Position numbers and translations under genes: made by a program
The notes under the pieces: model-generated
Told to the model about the DNA's origin: nothing
What the model saw: the letters and a program-made list of their open reading frames with translations, nothing else
Databases searched by the model: none
NCBI GenBank assembly: GCA_958295835.1
Contig: OY282378.1
Location: 1,443,001 to 1,507,000 of the forward strand
Source: an uncultured Gammaproteobacteria bacterium
Lineage (GTDB): Bacteria; Pseudomonadota; Gammaproteobacteria; HK1
Length of the DNA: 64,000 bases
Direction: 5' to 3'
Part shown: positions 54,600 to 62,716 of the stretch, in pieces
How the letters are laid out: each line of letters begins with the position of its first letter
How positions within the stretch are numbered: position 1 is the first letter of the stretch

Positions 54600-54735
54600 T
54601 CAGTATCGGACCAGCGCCTCCACCGATCTCACGACGACACCAGAAGCACACAGCACGACGATCATCACGATGACCATGCGGTTGGTGTCCCAAGCCTCGC
54701 CAAGTCTCCCGAACGGCCCGATCTTGCATAGTTCC
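54600..54735 (-). pseudogene. C-terminal remnant of a membrane permease
   Basis: The minus strand encodes GRLGEAWDTNRMVIVMIVVLC then ASGVVVRSVEALVRY and stop, one membrane helix with a basic tail, as at the C-terminus of ABC permeases (NitT/TauT-like). No upstream part is present. Family assignment is weak. Confidence 0.3.
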
Positions 54736-54762
54736 AATGCAATATACAGGGTATACCCCTGC

Positions 54763-54915
54763 CATCAGCCGCGTTCCCCGAACAGGCCGCCGGGGCATGC
54801 CATCTCGGCATCCTGTTGCGTCGCGCGCATGTAGAGCCCCGCCTTGCTCTTCGCCATCACCGCCCAAGTCCCGAGCAGGAGCAGCACGGAGGCCCCGATG
54901 ACCATCAGCTTGGAG
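54763..54915 (-). pseudogene. Decayed livH fragment (and livM start)
   Basis: Same orientation as, and about 90% similar to, two parts of the intact permease gene: its 3' end (GAACAGGCCGCCGGGG at 54778, as at 56725) and an internal part (GCCATCTCGGCATCCTGTTG at 54797, as at 57041). The 280 bp between them is deleted. ATG 54765 mirrors the livM start at 56709. It is a direct repeat flanking the RelA/MNT/HEPN island. Confidence 0.85.
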
Positions 54916-55182
54916 GCATTTCATTCTGATCGACCTCAGGATCCAGGGACCGTCGTCGTTGCGTCCCGTATCTGCACCGCATGGGCCGTCAAACCCGCAC
55001 TTTCGGCCCTGATTCGCCCGAGATTACCTTCCAGGCGCTCGGTTGATGTGCGGTTCCATGCCGAACCGGATTGTTGACGGAGTAACATGGTAGTAGATCC
55101 AGGTACGTTCGATTGACTGGATCCGGCACTTTGCTACTTCCGTGACACATCAAGACCGTTGCGGATTTCGGGAGAGGGAAAC
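54916..55182. other. Intergenic stretch before the RelA/SpoT-domain gene
   Basis: 267 nt, lower in GC than the surroundings toward its right end. TTGACG or TTGACT hexamers occur but no matching -10 at good spacing is clear. No gene recognised. GGAGAGGG before 55183 is the ribosome-binding site of the next gene. Confidence 0.4.
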
Positions 55183-56235
55183 ATGGTCTGGACGGTACCG
55201 AAACATACCAGAAGCCAAGTCAATGCGGCGGGAACGGCACTGATCTCCCCGTCGCCCTCTCCGGATGCGGTGCGGCGGGCGCTGGGCGTCGTCAACAATT
55301 GGCGCGCTTCGCACAGCGTGCCACTGAATGCCATTCGCGCGAACCTGCGCGATCACGTGGTGGCCGAGTGTGGCGATGAAGCACTGATCGCCCGGCGTCT
55401 CAAGCGATTGTCTTCAATCGAGGCGAAGCTGCGGCGTTCGCATCACATGCAACTCGCGCGGATGCAAGACATCGGCGGCTGCCGGGCGGTACTGCCATCC
55501 ATCGACAGCGTTCGTAGCGTCGTTCGCAGATTCGAGAAGAGCAGGACAAAACATGAACTGCTCCGGCGCTACGACTATATGACGCAACCGCGGGCAAGCG
55601 GTTATCGTGGTGTTCACCTGGCATATGGTTATCAAACCGAGTTTGAAAAAAACACGGTCTACAACGGCATGCGAATCGAGGTTCAGCTTCGCTCCCGATT
55701 GCAGCATGCCTGGGCAACCGCCGTCGAGACGGTGGGCACCTTCTCCGGCCAGGCGCTGAAGTCCAGCGAAGGAAGCGAGGACTGGCTACGGCTCTTCGCT
55801 TTGATGGGAACGGAGTTCGCTTTCCAGGAAGGGCTTCCCCTGGTGCCGGAAACGCCAGGAGACCGCGGCCCGCTACGCCGCGAATTGGCCCGTTCGATCA
55901 TGGATCTGGATGCCGTCGCGCGGCTGGAGGCATACGGTCGTGCGTTGAAAGTTCTGGAGGGCAACGTCCGGAACGGCCGGGCGGCATACTTTCACATCTA
56001 TCTTGAACGCTCCGACGAAAACTCGGCTTCTGTCCGCTGGAACGAATACTCGGAAAACGAGCGGGAAGAAGCGATTCACGCCTACGAAGAAGTGGAGAGT
56101 GCAATTCGCCACTTCCCGGGCGGGGAGACGGTGCTCGTGCAGGTCAGCTCCATCGACGCCTTGCAGCGAGCGTACCCGAACTACTTCGCCGACACGAGCG
56201 TGTTCGTGGCGGCGCTTCGGCAGGCGACCGGCTGA
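55183..56235 (+). CDS. Stand-alone RelA/SpoT-domain protein (putative alarmone synthetase)
   Basis: 350 residues from ATG 55183, preceded by GGAGAGGGAAAC. The synthetase fold shows RLKRLSSIEAKLRRS (73-86), MQDIGGCRAVLPSIDSV (94-110), YDYMTQPRASGYRGVHLAY (130-148) and the catalytic E166 in RIEVQLRSRLQHAWATAVE. No HD hydrolase, TGS or ACT domain is present, so it is not a housekeeping Rel. It may make (p)ppGpp or ppApp, or pyrophosphorylate tRNA as toxic small synthetases do. The C-terminal 150 residues are unassigned. Lower GC and disrupted neighbours suggest transfer. No antitoxin gene is evident. Confidence 0.85.
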   Translation: MVWTVPKHTRSQVNAAGTALISPSPSPDAVRRALGVVNNWRASHSVPLNAIRANLRDHVVAECGDEALIARRLKRLSSIEAKLRRSHHMQLARMQDIGGCRAVLPSIDSVRSVVRRFEKSRTKHELLRRYDYMTQPRASGYRGVHLAYGYQTEFEKNTVYNGMRIEVQLRSRLQHAWATAVETVGTFSGQALKSSEGSEDWLRLFALMGTEFAFQEGLPLVPETPGDRGPLRRELARSIMDLDAVARLEAYGRALKVLEGNVRNGRAAYFHIYLERSDENSASVRWNEYSENEREEAIHAYEEVESAIRHFPGGETVLVQVSSIDALQRAYPNYFADTSVFVAALRQATG

Positions 56236-56313
56236 CTGCTTGACGGCATCGAGATCTTCGATCGCATGACGCAACCAGCGACGAGCCTCGTCAACGACTT
56301 CAGGGGCGCTCAT
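56236..56313 (-). pseudogene. HEPN-domain toxin gene, truncated
   Basis: From ATG 56313: MSAPEVVDEARRWLRHAIED then LDAVKQ, the first 26 residues of an HEPN-domain protein of the kind paired with MNT nucleotidyltransferases. Family likeness ends where the RelA/SpoT gene's stop codon lies (56233-56235), so the catalytic RX4-6H part is gone. It was cut by, or deleted with, arrival of the convergent gene. Confidence 0.65.
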
Positions 56314-56326
56314 GGACAACCTTTCC

Positions 56327-56590
56327 CTATCGAAGCGCTGCTCGCAGTACGGTTCCAACAACTCGGCCCCTGCGGGCGATTTCGTCCGAGGTCGTCACCA
56401 CGATATCCTTGGACGCTGGCAGATCTCCCAAGGCTCGGCGAATCGCGACGGTCGCCTCTCGATTGTCCTGCACGTCCGGCAGAACCACCAGCAAGTCTAC
56501 GTTACTCCCCGAGGTTGCCGTGCCTCGTGCATGAGAATCAAAGAGGATAACCCGCAACGGCTGAAACCTCGCCACGATGCGGTCCACCAT
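56327..56590 (-). CDS. MNT-type nucleotidyltransferase (antitoxin-like)
   Basis: 87 residues from ATG 56590: MVDRIVARFQPLRVILFDSH, ARGTATSGSNVDLLVVLPDV, VAIRRALGDLPASKDIVVTT. This is the minimal nucleotidyltransferase fold with G/D-S-x-A-R-G and S-x-VDL; the usual GS is DS and the second Asp pair is reduced to NVDL. MNT antitoxins AMPylate HEPN toxins. The protein ends at an in-frame TAG sooner than most (GTVLRAALR) and its HEPN partner is truncated, so the pair is probably inactive. Confidence 0.7.
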   Translation of the reverse strand: MVDRIVARFQPLRVILFDSHARGTATSGSNVDLLVVLPDVQDNREATVAIRRALGDLPASKDIVVTTSDEIARRGRVVGTVLRAALR

Positions 56591-56599
56591 GGTCGATAT

Positions 56600-56709
56600 G
56601 ATCCTTCCGGCAACGGCACGTCGATGAGCGTCGGGTCGTCGAACGCCCTCGCCGCGCCGAGCGCGGCGATGCTGAACGCGCAGACCGGCGGCACGCACGC
56701 CCCCACCAT
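56600..56709 (-). pseudogene. livM: livM permease gene, truncated after about 35 codons
   Basis: ATG 56709 overlaps the livH stop (ATGA), the usual livH-livM coupling. It reads MVGACVPPVCAFSIAALGAA then RAFDDPTLIDVP before running into the MNT gene, which occupies the other side of the junction near 56610. The membrane domain and the downstream livG and livF are not present in the window. Confidence 0.6.
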
Positions 56710-57587
56710 CAACCGCGCTCCCCGAACAGGCCGCCGGGGCGCACCACGAGCACCAGCGCGACGAGGAGGGTGGCGAGGATCTTCGCCAGCGTGGGCGAGA
56801 AGAACATCGAGATCACCCCGTCGCTCAGGCCGATGACGAAGGCGGCCACGATGGTGCCGCGCAGGCTGCCCAGCCCGCCGATGATCACCACGATGAAGGA
56901 GAGCAGCAGCGGGTCGAGCCCCATCAGGTAGTGGGCCTGCCGGATGGGGACGATCAGCACCCCGGCCACCGCGGCGAGCATGGCCCCGGCCGCGAACACC
57001 AGCGCGTAGACCCGGCGCACCGGCACCCCGTGGGCCAGCGCCATCTCGGCGTCCTGCTGCGTCGCGCGCATGTAGAGTCCCGCCTTGCTCTTCGCCATCA
57101 CCGCCCAGGTCCCGAGCAGGAGCAGCACGGACGCCCCGATGACCACCAGCTTGTAGCCGGAGTAGCCGAACCAGGGAAAGACGACGCGGAAGTAGACGGG
57201 CGCCTCGACCGGGCGCGCATCGGGTCCGTACCCGCTCAGGACCGCCTGCTGGAGGAGGTAGAGCAGGCCGATGGTGGCGACGATGGTGCTCTCCGGGTGG
57301 TAGTTCACCCGACGCAGGATGAGCCAGTCCGCCGCCAGCGCGAGGGCGCCGACGATGAGGGGGGCGAACAGGAGCGCGAGCAGGAAGGCGCCGGCCGGGG
57401 AGCCTTCGACGAGCGACGCGCAGAACCACGCGAGCACCGCCCCGAGCATGTAGAACTCGCCATGGGCGACGTTGACGATGCGCATCACCCCGAAGACCAG
57501 CGACAGCCCCAGCGCGGTGACCGCCAGCACGCAGGCGGTCACCGCGCCTTCGAGCAGCGCCAGCAGCAGATGCGGCCCGAAGCTCAC
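56709..57587 (-). CDS. livH: Branched-chain amino acid-type ABC permease (LivH)
   Basis: 292 residues from GTG 57587. ALGLSLVFGVMRIVNVAHGE then FYMLGAVLAWF is the family signature; RVNYHPESTIVATIGLLYLL and the motif region RATQQDAEMALAHGVPVRRV contact the ATPase; it ends ALVLVVRPGGLFGERG. Eight or so helices. Works with the periplasmic binding protein encoded 15 nt upstream. The partner livM is broken, so the system is probably non-functional unless complemented elsewhere. Confidence 0.92.
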   Translation of the reverse strand: MSFGPHLLLALLEGAVTACVLAVTALGLSLVFGVMRIVNVAHGEFYMLGAVLAWFCASLVEGSPAGAFLLALLFAPLIVGALALAADWLILRRVNYHPESTIVATIGLLYLLQQAVLSGYGPDARPVEAPVYFRVVFPWFGYSGYKLVVIGASVLLLLGTWAVMAKSKAGLYMRATQQDAEMALAHGVPVRRVYALVFAAGAMLAAVAGVLIVPIRQAHYLMGLDPLLLSFIVVIIGGLGSLRGTIVAAFVIGLSDGVISMFFSPTLAKILATLLVALVLVVRPGGLFGERG

Positions 57588-57601
57588 AGCACCGACAGGG
57601 G

Positions 57602-58948
57602 TTACAGGGACTGCTGTGTGTAGTCCGCCTCCGGCTCGTACCTGCCGTCCTCGATGGACGTGGTGTGCACCACTTCGAGCCTGCCGCCCCGGACCTCGGA
57701 GATGAACTGGCGCCCGTAGCACTGGTGCAGCGCGCCGTTGAACTCCTTGTAGCCCTGCGGGTGGCCGATCCCCTCGTTGAAGCCCCGGAAGCCCTCCATC
57801 GCCTCGATGAGCGCCGCGACGTCCCCCGGGGCGCGGCTGCGGTACCCGCTCTGCTCCACGCCCTGCTTGATCGCGTAGAGCGTCTCCCAGCAGCCGAACA
57901 TGTGGGAGTTGGTGGAGACATCCTTCGGGTCGTCGACGCTCGCGCCGTCCGCGTTGATGCCGACCTTCTCCCGGTAGTGCCGGTTCGCCGCGGTGTCCAG
58001 GCCGCCCGCGTAGCGCGGCATCGCCTCCCACAGGTAGGTGCCCTCCAGGAACGAGAGGCCGGGGCTCGCGATGTCCACGCCTTCGAGCGAATCGATGAAG
58101 CCGAAGATCCGCGGGCGCTTCGAGCCGAAGTGCTCGCCCATCTCCTTCACGAAGGTCAGCACCCCCGGTCCGACCATCACGTGGTAGAGCACTTCGGTAT
58201 CGGCCGGAATCTGCGGGAAGTACCTGGTGAACGAGGACTCGGTGGGCGGGATCGCGATCTTCGCCGCAACGCTGCCGCCGCGCGCCTCGACCGCGGCGCT
58301 GAAGTAGTCGCGGTGGTCGTACCCGAACGCATAGTCGGGGAAGATCATGGTGACGCGCTTGCCGAGGTTGTCCGTCACCCACGGCGCCATCGCCTGCACC
58401 TGCGCGCGCACGTCGGTGATCCCCGGCTGGAATACGTAGCGGTTGAGGGTGCCCGAGGCCACGTGGTAGCCCTCGCTGACCACGAAGTAGGGGATCTTCA
58501 GCTCCCCCGCCCGCGGCGCCGAGCCGATCACCACGTGCGAGAACAGCGGGCCGTAGACGAAGTCCACCTGGTGCTGATTCGCGAACTTCTCCACCACTTC
58601 CGCGCCGCGCTTCGGATCGGTGCCGTCGTCCTCGGGCACCAGCTCCACCGGACGGCCGGCGATCCCGCCGTTCTCGTTCATGTAAGCCGCCGCCGCGTTC
58701 GCGGTGCGTTCGTACCAGCGGCCGTAGGTGGCGCCGATGCCGGTGCGGTGCACCTGGAATCCGACGCGGATCGGCGCGTCGCTGCCGGCCGCGTAGGCGC
58801 TGCGCGCGACCGGGGCGGTCGCGATCGAGGCGGTGCCGGCCATCGCGGCTGCACCGGCCGTGGCCGCGCCCGCCTTGAGCAGGCCGCGGCGCGTGATCTT
58901 CGGTCCGCCCATGGCGACGGATCCGGCCTTCATGGTGTCGTCGTTCAT
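57602..58948 (-). CDS. ABC transporter substrate-binding protein (LivK/amide-type)
   Basis: 448 residues from ATG 58948, with GGAGGAAGGGAG directly before it. A Tat signal (KITRRGLLKAGAATAG) leads to a Peripla_BP_6 fold: VGFQVHRTGIGATYGRWYER, NENGGIAGRPVELVPEDDGT, FVYGPLFSHVVIGSAP and MIFPDYAFGYDHRDYFSAAV. Similar proteins bind amides, urea or branched-chain amino acids; the ligand is not evident. livH follows after 14 nt. Confidence 0.92.
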   Translation of the reverse strand: MNDDTMKAGSVAMGGPKITRRGLLKAGAATAGAAAMAGTASIATAPVARSAYAAGSDAPIRVGFQVHRTGIGATYGRWYERTANAAAAYMNENGGIAGRPVELVPEDDGTDPKRGAEVVEKFANQHQVDFVYGPLFSHVVIGSAPRAGELKIPYFVVSEGYHVASGTLNRYVFQPGITDVRAQVQAMAPWVTDNLGKRVTMIFPDYAFGYDHRDYFSAAVEARGGSVAAKIAIPPTESSFTRYFPQIPADTEVLYHVMVGPGVLTFVKEMGEHFGSKRPRIFGFIDSLEGVDIASPGLSFLEGTYLWEAMPRYAGGLDTAANRHYREKVGINADGASVDDPKDVSTNSHMFGCWETLYAIKQGVEQSGYRSRAPGDVAALIEAMEGFRGFNEGIGHPQGYKEFNGALHQCYGRQFISEVRGGRLEVVHTTSIEDGRYEPEADYTQQSL

Positions 58949-59062
58949 CTCCCTTCCTCCTGTCCTGAAGCGTCTTCCGCGGGGGGTTGCGCCGGACGAT
59001 CCGGGCCGTCCCGCCGGCTCCGATCCATAGCACGCCCCGGCGCCTCGATCCACGGCGCAGGC

Positions 59063-60778
59063 TCAGGCGGCGACCGGGGTCGAGAGCAGCCAGAGTCCGA
59101 ACAGGGTGTAGCCGATCATCAGCACGGTGAGCGGAAGCTCGCCCAGGACCGGCGCCAGCCGCCCGCGTCCGGACTCTCCCGCAAGGGCGTGCAGGACCAC
59201 TACCGCGGCCACGTGCGCGGCCACGATCGCGCCGGCCTGCGCGTACCAGATGATCTCGACCGATGCGTGGTGGGTGAGGAAGGAGGCGGTGACGTGGAGG
59301 TCGCGCGCGCCGAGCAGGTTCCAGCCGCGGGCCAGCGGATCGGAGAGCGCCTTCAGCGCGTACTGCACATCGACGAGGAATGACGGCAGGTAGTGGGCGA
59401 AGTGGTAGCCGAACGCGATCGGCACGATCGAGACCACGAAGCGCCGCAACGCCGGGGCTGCATCGGTTCCCGCCCACCGCGCCCCGGCCGTGGCGGTGAT
59501 TGCGAAGGCCACGAGCAACGTGGCGGCGGCGGCGAGCAGGCCGAACGTGTTCCGCCCCATCAGCGCCGTGCGCCCCGGATGCTCCAGCGGGTTCTCGCCG
59601 GCGAGATCGAGCCACCAGAAGGTGCGCGAGAGCCCGTCGAAGGAGACGGTGGCCAGCGCCACTACGACAAAGACCACGCCGGCCGCGGACAGCGAGCCGA
59701 TTTCGAGCAACCGTGCACCGGGAAACGTCACCGCGAGCCGGTGCGCGCCGCCCTCTTCCACGGTGCGCAGCGGCGCGAGCCAGCTCACGATGCGGAAGAA
59801 GCGCGAGAAGATCTCGACGCGACGCCCCCACGCCTCGTCCCCGAACAACACCATCCCCGCCACCGTGAAGACCGAGTACCCGGCGGCGGCGAAGGCGAGG
59901 ATCGCGGGGTCCCGCGGCGCGGGGAACACCAGCTCGAACCAGGCGAAGAGCAGCAGGAGGACGACGGCCGGCCAGTCGCCGAACGCTTCCGGCCAAGACA
60001 GCAGGCCATCGGCATCGTCGCCGCTCCGGTCGCGTCGGTCATGTCGGTGGTCTCGAGCGCCCCGACTGCCTCGGGCATCCCGGTTGTCTCGGCTGTCCCG
60101 GTCATCCCGGCTATCCCGGTCATCCCGGCTGCCTCGGTCAACCCGGCTACCTCGGGCATCCCGACCGCCTCGATCATCCTGATGGTTGCCTCCATCTTCC
60201 GGGCCGCCTCGCCGTCCGCGGACCATCCGGCGGACCACCCGGCGCACCAGCCGCGCGAGCGCCGTCCACGGGTTGAGGTGCGGCCACACGTTGCCTAGAA
60301 CCGCGTGGGCGAAGGTCAGCCCGACCCAGAGCAGCGTCCACACCGAGAGCGGGAGGGGGTTCGCGAGCGGGTCCCGGCTGCCCGTCAGGCCCGCCACAAT
60401 GAGTCCAAGGAGCAGCGCCAACGCGACGGCGTTCGATCCCGGGATGCGCCGGGGCACGGGAAACAGCCGCCACCGCGCGGACTCGACCGCGCTGCGCAGC
60501 GTCTCGGCACGAAACCGGATGACGACCAGAAACGACACCGCCACCGCCATCGTGCCTGCCGCCTGGAAGAGGCCGGTCGGCAGCAACAGGATGAAGGCGC
60601 GCTCCCCGGCGTGCCCGAACGCCGGGGACGCCAGCGCCAGGGCGATCAGGGCGAGCACCGTCGCGGCGGCAAGCGCGATCCCCGCAGGCCCCGCAGCGGC
60701 GATGCGGCGGGACTTCGCGGTCGGCTCCGCGCCAACGGCCCCGGGTCCTGCCGGCATTCCACTCCCGCCGCTTCGCAT
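59063..60778 (-). CDS. Polytopic membrane protein with D-R-x repeats
   Basis: 571 residues with about twelve hydrophobic segments, the first after LALASPAFGHAGERAFILLL. PHLNPWTALARLVRRVVRRM and GYHFAHYLPSFLVDVQYALK are notable. It resembles proteins that databases call fenitrothion hydrolase-like, an old name without good evidence here. A cytoplasmic loop (about 200-250) is a 16-unit tripeptide repeat (DDR, DSR, DNR, ARG). Start taken at ATG 60778; ATG 60757 is possible. Not evidently coupled to the transporter genes. Confidence 0.7.
   Translation of the reverse strand: MRSGGSGMPAGPGAVGAEPTAKSRRIAAAGPAGIALAAATVLALIALALASPAFGHAGERAFILLLPTGLFQAAGTMAVAVSFLVVIRFRAETLRSAVESARWRLFPVPRRIPGSNAVALALLLGLIVAGLTGSRDPLANPLPLSVWTLLWVGLTFAHAVLGNVWPHLNPWTALARLVRRVVRRMVRGRRGGPEDGGNHQDDRGGRDARGSRVDRGSRDDRDSRDDRDSRDNRDARGSRGARDHRHDRRDRSGDDADGLLSWPEAFGDWPAVVLLLLFAWFELVFPAPRDPAILAFAAAGYSVFTVAGMVLFGDEAWGRRVEIFSRFFRIVSWLAPLRTVEEGGAHRLAVTFPGARLLEIGSLSAAGVVFVVVALATVSFDGLSRTFWWLDLAGENPLEHPGRTALMGRNTFGLLAAAATLLVAFAITATAGARWAGTDAAPALRRFVVSIVPIAFGYHFAHYLPSFLVDVQYALKALSDPLARGWNLLGARDLHVTASFLTHHASVEIIWYAQAGAIVAAHVAAVVVLHALAGESGRGRLAPVLGELPLTVLMIGYTLFGLWLLSTPVAA
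60035..60178. repeat. 9-bp tandem repeat, 16 units, in the membrane protein gene
   Basis: Units such as TCGGGCATC, CCGGTTGTC, CCGGTCATC and CCGGCTATC, 9 bp each and in frame. They encode Asp-Arg-Asp/Ser/Gly-type triplets on the minus strand. Copy number changes would keep the frame and alter only loop length. Confidence 0.85.
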
Positions 60779-61093
60779 CATGAACCTCGCACGGAAGATC
60801 GGGCATGCGGCCCGCGTGTTCCGGTATCGCGATTCCCGCCAAGTCCGAAAACGCCCATCGAACCACCACGACCGGACACTCGAACGGCGGAGAAGGCCGC
60901 GAATTCCCGATGACATGACCATGTCCGGTACGCTGGCGGGAATTGCCGTCCCGGTCTCACCGTGCGTGATCCGCCGGGAGAGGATGGCATAAGATCGATA
61001 CGCGGTTTCCCGGACACGGTTCAGGAGTCGCGGCGTCGGACGATGTGGCCACAAGAACGAGTCGGGAGCCGCCGCCCGCCGGGGGGATGAACC
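60779..61093. other. Intergenic region between divergent genes
   Basis: 315 nt between the membrane protein gene and thpR. Both promoters should lie here, but no hexamer pair stands out. A GGGGGGATG just before 61094 is the thpR ribosome-binding area. No gene seen. Confidence 0.4.
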
Positions 61094-61675
61094 GTGTCGC
61101 GCCTGTTTGTCGCACTGGAGCTGCCCGAACCACTGAGGCAGGCCGTTCACGAGCTGCAATTCGGGTTGCGAGGCGCCCGTTGGCTGGACGGCGACAGCCT
61201 CCATCTGACCCTCGCGTTCATCGGGGAGGTCGACAGCTCGGCGCGGCACCGAATCGAGGCCGCACTGGGTGATGTGACGGCGCCCTCGCTCCGGATGGAG
61301 CTGCACGGCCTCGGGTGTTTTCCCCCGCGCGGCGCTCCCCGCGCGCTCTGGACCGGCGCCTCGCCGAAGGTCGGGCTCGCCGCGCTCGCCCAGGCGGTCC
61401 GGCACGCTCTCGGGCGCGCGGGCTTCACTCCGGAACGGCGCAAGTTCATACCACATGCCACCATTGCCCGGTTCCGCCGTCCGCCGTCCCCCGCCGACAT
61501 GGAGAGGTATCTGGGCGCCCATTCCCTCTTCCGAACGCCCCGGGCCGACGTTGCGTCGTTTCACCTGTTCTCGAGCGCGTTGCGGTCCTCGGGTGCGCGG
61601 TACACGATAGAAACGACCTTTCCCCTGACGGGTGCTCCACACGAACCGCGGGACCCGGAGACCCGGGACAGGTGA
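61094..61675 (+). CDS. thpR: RNA 2',3'-cyclic phosphodiesterase (ThpR/LigT)
   Basis: 193 residues from GTG 61094. Two HxT/S motifs of the 2H phosphoesterase fold: SLHLTLAFIGEV (H37) and IPHATIARFRRP (about H121). SRLFVALELPEPLRQAVHEL is the usual N-terminus. It opens 2',3'-cyclic phosphates on RNA ends. The sodium-channel gene follows 82 nt later. Confidence 0.93.
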   Translation: MSRLFVALELPEPLRQAVHELQFGLRGARWLDGDSLHLTLAFIGEVDSSARHRIEAALGDVTAPSLRMELHGLGCFPPRGAPRALWTGASPKVGLAALAQAVRHALGRAGFTPERRKFIPHATIARFRRPPSPADMERYLGAHSLFRTPRADVASFHLFSSALRSSGARYTIETTFPLTGAPHEPRDPETRDR

Positions 61676-61757
61676 GTCGGCCGCCCGCCCGCGCCATCGA
61701 AACGATGGGCCGCGCAATCGTGACGAAGACCTTCGAATCAACGGGTATGCGCACCAC

Positions 61758-62573
61758 ATGACCGAACGCTCCACCCCCACGCTGCGCGGGCGACTCGCTG
61801 CAATCGCCGAAGATTCGCGGTTCCAGCGCGCCATCATCGCGCTGATCGTCGTGAACGCGGTCACCCTCGGCCTGGAGACTTCCCCGGAGGTCATGGCGTC
61901 CGCCGGCCCCGTGCTCGTCGTGCTCGACCATGCGATGCTCACGGTGTTCGTGATCGAGCTCGCGATCCGGATCGGGGCTTACGGTCGGGGTTTCTTTCGC
62001 GACCCCTGGAGCCTCTTCGACTTCGTCGTCGTGGCGTTGGCGCTGGCCCCCTCGACGGAGAATTTCTCGGTCCTGCGCGCGCTCAGGGTGCTCAGGGTGC
62101 TGCGCCTCATCACCGCCGTCCCACAGATGCGGCGGGTGGTCGGGGGGCTCCTCTCGGCCCTGCCCGGGCTCGGAGCGGTGGTGGCGATCCTCGCCCTCAT
62201 GTTCTACGTCGCCGCGGTGATGGCGACGCAGATCTTCGGAGACACTTTCCCGGGCTGGTTCGGCACCCTGCCCAAGAGCCTGTACTCGCTGTTCCAGATC
62301 ATGACCCTGGAGAGCTGGTCGATGGGCATCGTCCGCCCGGTGATGGAGGTCTACCCATATGCATGGGCGTTCTTCGTCCCCTTCATCCTGATCGCGACCT
62401 TCACCATGCTCAACCTCTTCATCGCGGTCGTCGTCAACGCGATGCAGAGCTACCACGAGATGGAGGCGGAGCACGCGCAGACCAGCCACGCGGAGCATGC
62501 CGATCTTCTGGCCGAGATCCGGGCGCTACGCGCGGAGCTTCAGGCGCTGAAGTCCGAGCGTGAAAAGGGCTGA
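61758..62573 (+). CDS. Voltage-gated sodium channel of the BacNav (NaChBac) type
   Basis: 271 residues, six helices. The S4 voltage sensor has arginines every third position (R107, R110, R113, R116 in SVLRALRVLRVLRL). The pore has SLFQIMTLESWSMGIVRP; TLESW (183-187) is the sodium-selectivity filter of NaChBac relatives. A C-terminal coiled coil (about 240-268, AEHADLLAEIRALRAELQAL) supports the tetramer. It lets Na+ in on depolarisation, as in flagellar or pH-responsive species. The stop codon lies inside a repeated 35-bp unit. Confidence 0.93.
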   Translation: MTERSTPTLRGRLAAIAEDSRFQRAIIALIVVNAVTLGLETSPEVMASAGPVLVVLDHAMLTVFVIELAIRIGAYGRGFFRDPWSLFDFVVVALALAPSTENFSVLRALRVLRVLRLITAVPQMRRVVGGLLSALPGLGAVVAILALMFYVAAVMATQIFGDTFPGWFGTLPKSLYSLFQIMTLESWSMGIVRPVMEVYPYAWAFFVPFILIATFTMLNLFIAVVVNAMQSYHEMEAEHAQTSHAEHADLLAEIRALRAELQALKSEREKG

Positions 62574-62667
62574 CCGGCAAATCGCTCATCGGATTGCAGC
62601 ATGGGACAGTCGGCCCCATCGCCGTGAGGGAAGGGCTGACCGGCAAATCGCTTACCGGATTGCGAAG
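62565..62667. repeat. Direct repeat after the channel gene (66-bp offset)
   Basis: AAGGGCTGACCGGCAAATCG occurs at 62565 and 62631 and continues similarly to GGATTGC. The first copy includes the last codons and stop of the channel gene. Confidence 0.85.
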
Positions 62668-62716
62668 CAGGGGAACGGAGACGGCGTCCCGAGGCGAACG
62701 CGAACCGGGGCGCCGC

